Origin: an uncultured Alphaproteobacteria bacterium
Lineage (GTDB): Bacteria > Pseudomonadota > Alphaproteobacteria > Rhodobacterales > Rhodobacteraceae
Direction of reading: 5' to 3'
DNA: 64,000 nucleotides
NCBI GenBank assembly: GCA_902537215.1
Contig: CACBAM010000005.1
Coordinates: forward strand, 87,003-151,002
Position 1 is the first letter of the stretch, and every line of letters begins with the position of its first letter. Shown piece after piece: positions 9,251 to 17,727 of this stretch. The position numbers and the translations under genes were made by a program. Under the pieces are notes generated by a model that ran no database searches, was not told the origin of the DNA, and saw only the letters and a program-made list of their open reading frames with translations.

Positions 9251-9775
9251 TTAGTTTTCAGGCGTTCTTTGATCCATGTTTTTTAAACGATCTAGTAAAT
9301 TTTGTAAAATCAAAACAGCAGCAACTGAATCAATCACTTGCTGTCTTTTTTTTCGTGATAAATCGGCCGACAAAAGAGATCTTTCCGCAGCAACCGTTGA
9401 TAGTCTTTCATCCCAAAATGTTATGGGAAGGTCGACAATGTTAGAAAAGTTTTTAGCAAAATCACGGGCAGACTGACATTTTGGCCCCTCTGATCCGTCC
9501 ATATTTAAAGGCAACCCAATTACTATTCCGCAAACGATTTCTTTATCAATAATTGACTTAAGGTCTAAAGAAAAAACGGAAAATTTTTTCTTTTGAAGAG
9601 TAGCATAGTTTGACGCGATACTTTGGGTTATGTCTGATATAGACAGGCCTACCCTTTTTTCCCCTAAGTCAATGCCCAGAAAAGGCCCAACTCTTTTTGT
9701 GTCATTAAAAAATTCGTTTAAATTTTCCCTGATCATTCTATTTTTTTCGCTAAATTGGGAGGCCCAAGTTTTCAA
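9251..9775 (-). CDS. ruvX: Holliday junction resolvase-like protein RuvX/YqgF
   Basis: An RNase H-fold protein of the YqgF family, linked to 16S rRNA 5'-end processing and proposed as an alternative Holliday junction resolvase. The first acidic residue lies in GIDLGEKRVGLSISD, followed by GLPLNMDGSEGP and the C-terminal FWDERLSTVAAE and DSVAAVLILQ blocks that bring the other catalytic acids. At 174 residues it is slightly longer than the usual 140-150, with about 25 extra N-terminal residues. It overlaps the 3' end of ccmI by 26 bases, and this ccmI-ruvX pairing is seen in other Rhodobacterales. An internal start nearer to GPFLGID would shorten it to family length, so the start is uncertain. 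Confidence 0.9.
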   Translation of the reverse strand: MKTWASQFSEKNRMIRENLNEFFNDTKRVGPFLGIDLGEKRVGLSISDITQSIASNYATLQKKKFSVFSLDLKSIIDKEIVCGIVIGLPLNMDGSEGPKCQSARDFAKNFSNIVDLPITFWDERLSTVAAERSLLSADLSRKKRQQVIDSVAAVLILQNLLDRLKNMDQRTPEN

Positions 9776-10478
9776 GTTTATTCTTTAATAATATTAACTT
9801 TTCTTTTTTAAGAGTATTTTTATTTTTAAGTTTTTTATAAACATTTATAGCAGATTGATACTCTTTTCGCTCTATGTGCTCCAAGGCTGTGAAAAAGTGA
9901 ATATTTTCATTCAAAGCATATTCATTTTTCATTCTATTTAAAATTTTTGATGCCTCTATTGAGAATCTTCCCCCAGCTGCAATAAAATATGTATCCAATA
10001 AGAGGATATAATCATCTAAATTTGAGGACTTACTCTTCAAAGATAGTACTTTCTCTTGTGCAATACGTGCTTCTGAATATTTATTCAAACTTAGGCAGGT
10101 TTTTACCAATAAACTGTACCCAGGTATGTCGTTTGGTCTTTTTACCAGAGTCATCTTAAGTTTTTTATATAATGAAAGCAGTTCTGCTTTCCCACCCGCA
10201 TCTTCTTTAAGCTGAGGGCTTTGTATATACGGAAGTTCTAATTTTTTTTGCTGTAATTGCGGTTGGAGGAGGTCAGGTCTTCCCAAACCAGAATAAAGTA
10301 AAACAGTAAGAAAAATAAAACTTAGCATGGAAAAGACGTAGCGTTTATTAATTATTGTTTCCGAAGAAGATAGATTTTTTTTATCTTTATTAGCTACATG
10401 CGATATAGAAATAAAGTATCTAAACGATAAAAACAGGCTTGTAAGGATTATAACAAATAGTAGAATTGGATAGTACAT
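9750..10478 (-). CDS. ccmI: Cytochrome c maturation protein CcmI (CycH)
   Basis: CcmI is a membrane-anchored chaperone that holds apocytochrome c for heme ligation. The 242-residue protein has two transmembrane segments (about residues 3-22 and 48-64) with a cytoplasmic loop between them. These are followed by the GRPDL motif and a periplasmic helical domain of TPR type (PNDIPGYSLLVKTCLSLNKYSEA). The layout matches short CcmI forms. It is separated from the ccmGDCBA genes near the right end of the window, which is normal in this group. The gene is divergent from the sarcosine oxidase operon, and the 98-base spacer has no promoter I could call with confidence. Confidence 0.85.
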   Translation of the reverse strand: MYYPILLFVIILTSLFLSFRYFISISHVANKDKKNLSSSETIINKRYVFSMLSFIFLTVLLYSGLGRPDLLQPQLQQKKLELPYIQSPQLKEDAGGKAELLSLYKKLKMTLVKRPNDIPGYSLLVKTCLSLNKYSEARIAQEKVLSLKSKSSNLDDYILLLDTYFIAAGGRFSIEASKILNRMKNEYALNENIHFFTALEHIERKEYQSAINVYKKLKNKNTLKKEKLILLKNKLENLGLPI

Positions 10479-10576
10479 ATCTATTTCTTGTCCAGGGTAT
10501 AGTTCTGAGGAAAACGTATTCTTTGGTATATATTTTTTGTACTAGCCAAACAAGGGTTATTTAGGGGAAACAAAAT

Positions 10577-11824
10577 TTGAAAAGATACTCTCTTTCTTCC
10601 ATATTTACAGAAGCCTTTAGAGATAATCTGGGCTGGGAAAAGGCTTGGACAAAACGACAGCCCAAGAAAGAATATCAGATAATAATCGTGGGTGGTGGAG
10701 GCCATGGGCTCGCAACGGCTTATTATTTGGCTAAGAATTTTAATATGACGGATATTGCTGTGATAGAAAAAGGTTGGATTGGTGGTGGAAATACAGGGCG
10801 TAATACTACTATAATCCGGTCCAACTATTTGCAAGAAAGCTCCATTGGCATTTATGAAAAATCTAGATTTCTTTATGAGACGCTTTCACAAGATCTCAAT
10901 TATAATATTATGTTTAGCCCTAGAGGCGTTCTAATGTTGTGCCAGACAGAGCATGAATTGAGAGCAATGAAGAGAACATCGCATGCAAATAGAATTAATG
11001 GGGTAGATACCAAAATGGTTGCTCCAGAGGAGGTGAAAGAAATAGTGCCAATTATTAATATCAATGGGCCAAGATTCCCAGTGCTGGGAGCACTCTGGCA
11101 GCCCAGGGGCGGAACAGCACGCCATGACGCTGTAGCTTGGGGATATGCTAGAAAGTGCTCTGACTTTGGCATCGACATTATAGAGCAGTGTGAGGTTATT
11201 GGAGTAAAAAAGAAAAGAGAGAAAATCGTGGCACTGGAAACTACCAAAGGAAACATAAAAGCAAAAAAAGTTTGTTTTGTCGCGGCAGGTCATTCCAGTG
11301 TTCTGGCCGATTTAGCAGGCTTCAGATTGCCGATTGAGTCAGTGGCTCTCCAAGCATTGGTGTCGGAGCCAATAAAGCCCATGATAGATTGTGTTGTTAT
11401 GGCTAATACGGTACATGGATATTTAAGTCAGTCTGACAAAGGCGAGCTCGTTATAGGCGGTGGAGCCGATGGATATAATAATTATAGTCAACGAGGAAGT
11501 TTTCACCATATTGAAGAAACAGTTCGTGCTTTGGTCGAGACTTTTCCGGTAATAAGTCGTTTACGACAATTGCGACAATGGGGGGGAATAGTAGATATGA
11601 CAGGCGATAGATCTCCGATAATTTCTAAAACTCCTGTTGATGGTTTGTATATAAATTGTGGATGGGGAACTGGGGGGTTTAAAGCTATCCCAGGTTCAGG
11701 TTGGGCTACGGCAGAAATGATTTATAATGAGCGACCGGGGAAGTTGGCCTCTCCATTTTCAATAGATAGGTTTTCAGAAGGAAGACTAATAGATGAGAGC
11801 GCTGCGGCAGCAGTAGCTCATTAA
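10577..11824 (+). CDS. soxB: Sarcosine oxidase, beta subunit
   Basis: SoxB is the catalytic subunit of heterotetrameric sarcosine oxidase, which demethylates sarcosine to glycine, passes the one-carbon unit to tetrahydrofolate and makes H2O2. The FAD dinucleotide fold is at residues 36-52 (IIVGGGGHGLATAYYLA), followed by the GGGNTGRNTTIIRSNY block. GGTARHDAV places His183 as the covalent FMN attachment residue by analogy with Corynebacterium SoxB. The C-terminus has the VDMTGDRSP and NCGWGTGGFKA motifs. At 415 residues it is full length. It starts at TTG 10577 behind AGGGGAAA and is the first gene of soxBDAG. Confidence 0.96.
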   Translation: MKRYSLSSIFTEAFRDNLGWEKAWTKRQPKKEYQIIIVGGGGHGLATAYYLAKNFNMTDIAVIEKGWIGGGNTGRNTTIIRSNYLQESSIGIYEKSRFLYETLSQDLNYNIMFSPRGVLMLCQTEHELRAMKRTSHANRINGVDTKMVAPEEVKEIVPIININGPRFPVLGALWQPRGGTARHDAVAWGYARKCSDFGIDIIEQCEVIGVKKKREKIVALETTKGNIKAKKVCFVAAGHSSVLADLAGFRLPIESVALQALVSEPIKPMIDCVVMANTVHGYLSQSDKGELVIGGGADGYNNYSQRGSFHHIEETVRALVETFPVISRLRQLRQWGGIVDMTGDRSPIISKTPVDGLYINCGWGTGGFKAIPGSGWATAEMIYNERPGKLASPFSIDRFSEGRLIDESAAAAVAH

Positions 11825-11833
11825 AGGAGAGTA

Positions 11834-12160
11834 ATGTTAAATATATATTGCCCTATTTGCCAAAGAGATTGTGATGAAACAGAGTTGAGTTGTGGCGGTC
11901 AAGCCCACTTAATAAGAAGAGATCACGCTTCAAGCGATAAAGATTTCTATGAATATCTATACGAAAGAAAAAATGGTAAAGGTATTATTTTTGAGCGGTG
12001 GAGGCATGTTTATGGTTGCGGAAAATGGTTCCATACAGCTAGATGTACCCTTACCAATCAAGTATTTGGCTCGTATTCAGCTAAAGAGGTGCAACCACCC
12101 AAATCTATTTTAGCAACCATTCGGCGTTCGAGAGTTGATTTCAAGGGTTGGGTAAAATGA
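11834..12160 (+). CDS. soxD: Sarcosine oxidase, delta subunit
   Basis: The small zinc-binding subunit of the SoxBDAG heterotetramer. The zinc ligands known from Corynebacterium (Cys, Cys, His, Cys) are recognisable: Cys6 and Cys9 in YCPICQ, then a His and a Cys four residues apart in HVYGC. The GGQAHLIRR segment is also conserved. Two further cysteines (Cys13, Cys20) are present here. At 108 residues the length is normal. An ATG starts it nine bases after soxB. Its TGA overlaps the soxA ATG (ATGA), which indicates translational coupling. Confidence 0.95.
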   Translation: MLNIYCPICQRDCDETELSCGGQAHLIRRDHASSDKDFYEYLYERKNGKGIIFERWRHVYGCGKWFHTARCTLTNQVFGSYSAKEVQPPKSILATIRRSRVDFKGWVK

Positions 12161-15144
12161 GTTCTAGACTGCCACAGGAAGGTTCTCGGATAAACAGAGA
12201 AAAAACAGTTGATTTCAGATTTAATGGAAAAAATCTTAAGGGTTTTTATGGTGATACTGTTGCATCTGCTCTGCTAGCCAATAATGAAATGTTCGTGGCA
12301 AGATCCTTTAAGTACCATCGGCCACGAGGTTTATTTTCGGCGGGTGAAGAAGAACCAAATGCCCTTATGGGCATCGGAGAAGGGCCTTCTTTCGAACCGA
12401 ATATCAGAGCCACGGAGGTAAAACTAAGACAAAATATGAATGTTGCTTCGCAAAATCACTGGCCATCGTTAAGATTTGATTTTCTTTCAATTAATAATGT
12501 ATTCTCTAGGTTCTTTGCTGCAGGCTTTTACTATAAAACTTTTATGTGGCCAAGAGCAGCATGGAAATATCTCTTCGAGCCAATGATTAGAAGAGCATCC
12601 GGGTTAGGAAATGCTCCAAGTGAGTATGATGAAGAGTATTATGAACATATTTATCACCATACAGATGTACTAATAATCGGAGGTGGATTAGCAGGCATAA
12701 CGGCTGCTAAAGCTCTCAGAGACAGAGGGCTTTCAATAATGCTTTGTGAGAAAGATTGTGTGATTGGTGGTAGGTACCTAGAGGATTCAAAAATAGAGGA
12801 GAGAGACAGATACAAGAAGTTTCATGAAAAGAGCATAGGAATTTTGAAAAAGTCCAAGGATATTTCTGTAAAGTTAAACACCACCGTTACTGGTATTTTC
12901 GACCATGGTTTTGTATTGGCTTATGAAGAAAATCAACATAGCAATAAAGCTTCTAAAAAAGCATTATGGAAAATTCGAGCAAAAACAATGATTCTTTGCA
13001 CTGGAGCTATTGAAAGACCAATAGTATTTCCAGATAACGATTTGCCTGGGATAATGTTGGCTGCCTCAGTTCGCGATTACATGCAAAAATATGGTGTTTT
13101 ATTAGGTGACCGGCTGGTGCTTACAACCAATAATGACTATGCTTATAAAACTGTGATTGAACTCAAACACAGAGGCATAGATATACCGGTGGTGTTAGAC
13201 GCAAGAGATTCATCCGATAACCCAATCATCAAAGAGGCTGAGGGTTTGGGTATTAGAATACTATTTGGGAAATGCATAGGTAGGGTAGAGGGTAAAAGAA
13301 AAGCGTCCGCCATAGGTATTTGTTCTGTAAATGGTGAAGGTACAATTGAAGAATTGATCCCCTGTAATGCAATAGCGGTGTCTGGTGGATGGACGCCAAA
13401 TGTAAATCTTTGGTCGCATTGTGGAGGAAAACTTCTATGGGATGGTGAATGTGGGTTTTATAAACCTGATCCTGAAAACACGCCAACAGGTAGGGAAGGT
13501 GAAACCAATATGCTAGCTCTTGGTGCTTGTGCAGGCGTCTTTAGTAATTACGATATCCAAGACCACGTCCCACGCAAAATCAATCAATTGGCCTCGCGCC
13601 TAAAGATCAAGTCAAAACGATACATTGAGACAAACGTATTTTCTAAAGAGTCAGAAAAAAAGACAAAACCAGTCTTCGCATTACCTCATGGGGCGTCAAA
13701 AGACAAACAAAAAAGGATGTATATTGATTTTCAAAATGATGTGAAGGTTAGTGATTTGCAACTTGCTGTTCAAGAAGGGTTTGAGAATGTAGAACATGCA
13801 AAAAGATATACCACCCTAGGAATGGCAACGGATCAAGGTAAGACATCAAACATTAATGGCATTCACGTATTATCACAAAGCTTAGGAAAACCTGTTGATA
13901 AAATTGGGCACACAACTTTTAGACCGCCATATAAACCAATTCCACTCGGATTAATTGCCGGTCAATATGCAAAAAAGCTATTTAAGCCTGTTAGAAAAAC
14001 TCCTATCGATAAATGGAATTTGTTAAATAATGCAATATGGGAACCCGTAGCAGATTGGAGAAGAGCATACGCATATCCCAAAGGTAATGAAGGTTTGGAG
14101 GAGACACTAAGTCGCGAAGTTTTAAGCGTCAGAAAAAATGTTGGTCTTCTTGACTCATCAACTCTCGGTAAAATTTTGGTGAAAGGACCTGATGCTGGTC
14201 GATTCTTAGATTTGATTTATACCAATATGATTTCGACTTTAAAAGCTGGAAAATGTCGATATGGTCTAATGTGTAATGAGGCAGGTTTTGTTTTTGATGA
14301 TGGTGTGGTAGCACGTCTCAATGATCAATCATTTTTATGTCATACGACATCTGGCGGTGCAGATAGAGTGTATGCATGGTTAGAGGAATGGCTTCAGACA
14401 GAGTGGCATCACTTAAAGGTGTTTATTGTCAATTTAACCGAGCAATATTCACAAATAGCAGTTGCAGGACCAAAATCTAGGGAGCTTTTACAAACCTTCA
14501 AGTCGATTGATTTATCCGCAGAAAAACTTCCTTTTATGAACTTCATAGAAACTAATATCGATGACATATGGGTAAGGATTTATAGAATATCCTTCTCAGG
14601 TGAACTATCTTATGAATTAGCGGTTAATTCCAATCAAGCTGAAGAGTTATGGAATAAGCTTAATAAGGTGGGAAAGAAATACAAATTACAACCATATGGG
14701 ACCGAGGCGCTTCATATTCTAAGGGCTGAGAAGGGATTCATAGTTGTCGGAGATGAAACAGATGGTACCGTTACTCCACACGACTTGGGAATGGAGTGGA
14801 TTGTTTCGAAAAAGAAAAAAGACTTTATAGGAAAAAAAGCATTTAGTCTGCCACACTTAAATTCTAGTATTAGAAAGCAGCTCGTTGGCATACTGACCCT
14901 TGATACAAACAAAGTTCTCCCGGATGGATGTCACGCAGTAGAAGATGGTAAAGCTATTGGACACGTGACCTCTACTTATTTCTCGCCCACCTTGAAAAGA
15001 TCAATAGCACTTGGATTAATAGAGAATGGTAGGTCTAGAAAAGGATCAACCTTAGAGTTTGAGATTTCTTCCAAAGAGTCTATCTTTGCAAAGATTGTAG
15101 ATCCTAATTTTTATGACCCAGAGGGTGCCAAACAAGATGGATAA
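12157..15144 (+). CDS. soxA: Sarcosine oxidase, alpha subunit
   Basis: The large subunit of heterotetrameric sarcosine oxidase, carrying NAD+ and the folate site. The N-terminus (FRFNGKNLKGFYGDTVASALLA) is the ferredoxin-like domain without cluster cysteines that is usual in SoxA. A dinucleotide-binding fold begins near residue 170 (TDVLIIGGGLAG). The SoxA middle domain follows, and the C-terminal 380 residues are a GcvT-type aminomethyltransferase domain that binds tetrahydrofolate (LLDSSTLGKILVKGPDAG, EKGFIVVGDETDG). I start at the ATG at 12157, which overlaps the soxD stop as ATGA and has AAGGG at 12143-12147. A TTG three codons earlier is less likely. The length of 995 residues is complete. 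Confidence 0.96.
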   Translation: MSSRLPQEGSRINREKTVDFRFNGKNLKGFYGDTVASALLANNEMFVARSFKYHRPRGLFSAGEEEPNALMGIGEGPSFEPNIRATEVKLRQNMNVASQNHWPSLRFDFLSINNVFSRFFAAGFYYKTFMWPRAAWKYLFEPMIRRASGLGNAPSEYDEEYYEHIYHHTDVLIIGGGLAGITAAKALRDRGLSIMLCEKDCVIGGRYLEDSKIEERDRYKKFHEKSIGILKKSKDISVKLNTTVTGIFDHGFVLAYEENQHSNKASKKALWKIRAKTMILCTGAIERPIVFPDNDLPGIMLAASVRDYMQKYGVLLGDRLVLTTNNDYAYKTVIELKHRGIDIPVVLDARDSSDNPIIKEAEGLGIRILFGKCIGRVEGKRKASAIGICSVNGEGTIEELIPCNAIAVSGGWTPNVNLWSHCGGKLLWDGECGFYKPDPENTPTGREGETNMLALGACAGVFSNYDIQDHVPRKINQLASRLKIKSKRYIETNVFSKESEKKTKPVFALPHGASKDKQKRMYIDFQNDVKVSDLQLAVQEGFENVEHAKRYTTLGMATDQGKTSNINGIHVLSQSLGKPVDKIGHTTFRPPYKPIPLGLIAGQYAKKLFKPVRKTPIDKWNLLNNAIWEPVADWRRAYAYPKGNEGLEETLSREVLSVRKNVGLLDSSTLGKILVKGPDAGRFLDLIYTNMISTLKAGKCRYGLMCNEAGFVFDDGVVARLNDQSFLCHTTSGGADRVYAWLEEWLQTEWHHLKVFIVNLTEQYSQIAVAGPKSRELLQTFKSIDLSAEKLPFMNFIETNIDDIWVRIYRISFSGELSYELAVNSNQAEELWNKLNKVGKKYKLQPYGTEALHILRAEKGFIVVGDETDGTVTPHDLGMEWIVSKKKKDFIGKKAFSLPHLNSSIRKQLVGILTLDTNKVLPDGCHAVEDGKAIGHVTSTYFSPTLKRSIALGLIENGRSRKGSTLEFEISSKESIFAKIVDPNFYDPEGAKQDG

Positions 15145-15685
15145 AATAAAGGGCGATACATTTTTAGACGTTTATTTTATTGGATCAATAAAATCCTTTA
15201 ATATACGAGTAGATCATAGGGATAAAAAAAGCCTTAATATTATAAAAAAAAATATTGAAGAAAAGCTTCCATCAATTCAAAATGCAACAGAGAGAAATGG
15301 CTTAACGCTTTGCTGGGTTTCAAATGACGAGTATCTCTTATTAAATCAAAAAAAAGAAAACGATACATTGCTTAAAGAATTTCAAAGGCAAATGAACTTA
15401 ACAACAGGGGTTGTTGAAAACACAACGGACCTAAGAGTTTGGTTTTTAATAAAAGGTAATAGAGCACTAGATATATTACGCAAAGGGGTCCCTTTAGACT
15501 TAGAAAAATCAAAAATATCAAAAAGTAATTTTCTAAGAACAAGATTGGGTGAAATACAAATTAATATTTTATTTAAATCGCTAGATGAAATACTTGTCTC
15601 GGTTCTACGTTCTCATAAAGATTATATGATTGAGTGGTTCGAAGTATGTACCAGGCGTGGAACTGAAATTAATTTTGATCTTTAA
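15137..15685 (+). CDS. soxG: Sarcosine oxidase, gamma subunit
   Basis: The fourth subunit of SoxBDAG, related to the C-terminal GcvT-like part of other folate-dependent oxidases and structural in role. About 182 residues from the ATG at 15137, which overlaps the end of soxA by eight bases; an ATG at 15113 in the same frame has no ribosome site. Recognition rests on position and length, together with patterns such as LCWVSNDEYLLL and the TTGVVENTTDLRVWF block typical of SoxG. The family is weakly conserved. Its 3' end runs 17 bases into the convergent M48 protease gene. Confidence 0.86.
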   Translation: MDKIKGDTFLDVYFIGSIKSFNIRVDHRDKKSLNIIKKNIEEKLPSIQNATERNGLTLCWVSNDEYLLLNQKKENDTLLKEFQRQMNLTTGVVENTTDLRVWFLIKGNRALDILRKGVPLDLEKSKISKSNFLRTRLGEIQINILFKSLDEILVSVLRSHKDYMIEWFEVCTRRGTEINFDL

Positions 15686-16370
15686 TTCCAGTCATCCAAG
15701 AGGCTTCTAGGTTTTGGATTGCGTTTATTCTTTGTTCAGGAGAAGGATGACTAAGTGTCCAAGTGACGTTGGATGAAACTATACCCGTTAATTGCTCTAA
15801 TTTCTTCAGTAGGCTAATTTGTGGAGCAGTACCAATTCCGGATTTAATTAGTAGAGCAGCTGCGTATGAGTCTGCTTCAAATTCATCTTTTCTAGAAAGC
15901 CCAGATATGAGGATTTGAGACAGGTATCTCCCAATTATTGCTCCAATGTATGGTAATAACCTACTGAGAATCGTCGAGATCACCACAGAGATTGCGCTTA
16001 TTGCCGAAAAAGTGATCAGACGTTTTTTTGTATGTCCTAAGGCTAAGTGCCCTAGCTCATGTGCGATAACTGAAGTCAGTTCAACTCCCGAAACCTTGCC
16101 TAATTTGTATTGGTTGATAAAGCCCTGAGTAATATATATATTACCATCGGGTGTTACTAAACCATTAATTTGTTTCTCATTCAGAACAAACACCTGTAAC
16201 TTGCCCACGTCAAGTATTGACTGAAACGCTTTTAAATAATTGTCTATCACAGGGTCATGGAAAATTTTTGATTTTTTCTCAAGCTTCTTGCTTAAACTTT
16301 TGGATGAATAAATAGATCCTATGTAAAAGGCAGATAATAACACAACTATGGGAATAATCTTTGTAATCAT
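15669..16370 (-). CDS. M48 family metalloprotease (HtpX/Oma1-like), membrane anchored
   Basis: A zinc endopeptidase of the M48 family that probably acts at the cytoplasmic membrane or in the periplasm. Residues 1-20 form a signal anchor. HELGH at 104-108 supplies two zinc ligands and the catalytic Glu, and EFEADSYAA (Glu165) the third ligand. A hydrophobic stretch at about 118-157 between them may be a membrane hairpin. SHPSPEQRI near the C-terminus is typical of the family. At 233 residues it is a compact single-domain form without TPR repeats. Its substrate is unknown. It lies 3' of soxG (convergent, 17-base overlap) and five bases downstream of the VWA gene. Confidence 0.88.
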   Translation of the reverse strand: MITKIIPIVVLLSAFYIGSIYSSKSLSKKLEKKSKIFHDPVIDNYLKAFQSILDVGKLQVFVLNEKQINGLVTPDGNIYITQGFINQYKLGKVSGVELTSVIAHELGHLALGHTKKRLITFSAISAISVVISTILSRLLPYIGAIIGRYLSQILISGLSRKDEFEADSYAAALLIKSGIGTAPQISLLKKLEQLTGIVSSNVTWTLSHPSPEQRINAIQNLEASWMTGIKDQN

Positions 16371-16375
16371 TTTGA

Positions 16376-17557
16376 TTATGAAAGATGTCTCATGCCCTCT
16401 TTCAAGCCATTTAAGGTGAGAGGAACCATTTTATCTTCAAATATGTCTTTTATAATATGAGTCGAATGTGTGTATTCCCAATGGTCTTTATTGGTTGGGT
16501 TTATCCATAAATAGTTAGGCCATTTTGTAATGGCTCTTTCGAGCCATGTTCTTCCTGACTCAGCATTATAATGTTCGTTGGCTCCACCTGGATATTCTAT
16601 CTCATAAGGGCTCATTGACGCATCTCCAACGAAGATACATCGATAATCCTTACCATATGTATTCATCACTTCTGTCGTGGGCGTTTGTTCAGTCCACCTC
16701 CTATGATTATTTTTCCACACTCCTTCGTAGAGACAATTATGAAAATAATAGTACTCAAGATGCTTAAATGCTGTCCTAGCTGCCGAAAATAATTCTTCGA
16801 CCTGTCTTATATAGGCGTCCATTGATCCACCAACATCAAAAAATATTATCACTTTAATAGCATTTCTACGTTCAGGTCGAGTTCTGACATCGATAAAGCC
16901 ACTTTTAGCCGAGGAGCTTATGGTATTCTCTAAATCTAGTTCTTCATCTGCACCATCTCTTGCCCATCTTCTTAGTCTTTTAAGAGCTATTTTCATTCCT
17001 CGAGTACCGAGCTCTATATCACTATCAAAATTCTTAAATTCTCTTTTATCCCACACCTTAACAGCACGCTTATGCCTACTTTCATGTTGTCCTATACGAA
17101 TTCCCTCTGGATTATAACCATAGGCCCCAAAGGGTGATGTACCCGCCGTACCTATCCATTTGTTTCCTCCCTGATGGCGATTCTTTTGTTCTTCCAATCT
17201 CTTCTTCAATGTTTCCATTAGTTTTTCAAAGCTACCTAAGCTGTTTATCTTTTCCATTTCTTCCTTGGATAAAGTCTTTTCAGCCAGTTTTTTTATCCAC
17301 TCATTTGGAATTTCAATTTTTTTGAAAACTTCTTCAATTTCAATGGCCTCAAGCCCTTTAAATACATTTGAAAAAACCTGATCGAACCTATCAATATGTC
17401 TCTCGTCCTTAACAAGAGAGGTGCGGGCTAAATAGTAAAAATCGTTTACATCAAAAATTGCTACACCTGCAGTCAATGCTTCCAAGAACGTCAAATATTC
17501 CCGGAGCGAAACGGGTATTTTGGCGCTTTTCATTTCGTCAAAAAGATTTAAAAACAT
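16376..17557 (-). CDS. VWA domain-containing CoxE-like protein
   Basis: A 393-residue partner of the MoxR ATPase upstream. The N-terminal half is helical and charged. It is followed by a Gly-rich linker near residues 130-155 and a C-terminal von Willebrand A domain. The MIDAS reads DVGGS at 241-245, a DxGxS form common in this family instead of DxSxS. MoxR/VWA pairs act as metal-insertion or complex-maturation chaperones; the client here cannot be named. It is distinct from CobT, which has an acidic linker. A 50-residue membrane protein gene lies between it and moxR, and the three genes appear to be one operon with the M48 protease after it. Confidence 0.88.
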   Translation of the reverse strand: MFLNLFDEMKSAKIPVSLREYLTFLEALTAGVAIFDVNDFYYLARTSLVKDERHIDRFDQVFSNVFKGLEAIEIEEVFKKIEIPNEWIKKLAEKTLSKEEMEKINSLGSFEKLMETLKKRLEEQKNRHQGGNKWIGTAGTSPFGAYGYNPEGIRIGQHESRHKRAVKVWDKREFKNFDSDIELGTRGMKIALKRLRRWARDGADEELDLENTISSSAKSGFIDVRTRPERRNAIKVIIFFDVGGSMDAYIRQVEELFSAARTAFKHLEYYYFHNCLYEGVWKNNHRRWTEQTPTTEVMNTYGKDYRCIFVGDASMSPYEIEYPGGANEHYNAESGRTWLERAITKWPNYLWINPTNKDHWEYTHSTHIIKDIFEDKMVPLTLNGLKEGMRHLS

Positions 17558-17569
17558 GATGAACCTTTG

Positions 17570-17722
17570 CTACTTACCAAAAATAATTACAATGACGATA
17601 CCGAGTACAAAGAACATTATAGAAATTACTGTGGATCTATGCAAGATATCCAGTAGTTTACGTTTTCGGTTTAACAGTATGCCCAATACAAAGCCAACTA
17701 TGGTCATTATAATTAAAAACAT
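17570..17722 (-). CDS. Small two-helix membrane protein, 50 residues, in the MoxR/VWA operon
   Basis: This gene fills the gap between moxR and the VWA gene. The ATG at 17722 follows the moxR stop by five bases, with a purine-rich AAAGAAA just upstream, and the TAG at 17570-17572 is 12 bases before the VWA start. The translation has two hydrophobic segments (about residues 3-18 and 32-48) around a basic loop NRKRKLLDILHR, so both ends are predicted outside the cytoplasm. It ends in GK. I do not recognise a family with certainty. The Gly-Leu-Asn-Arg-Lys helix-loop-helix recalls the N-terminal half of LysO/DUF340 proteins, which is only a resemblance. Spacing, helices and basic loop argue that it is a real gene. 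Confidence 0.68.
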   Translation of the reverse strand: MFLIIMTIVGFVLGILLNRKRKLLDILHRSTVISIMFFVLGIVIVIIFGK

Positions 17723-17727
17723 TTTCT

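Noticed and set aside
16376..17557. Second CobT copy
   Set aside because: It lacks the acidic linker and CobT motifs, and it pairs with MoxR rather than CobS; a CoxE-like VWA protein fits better.
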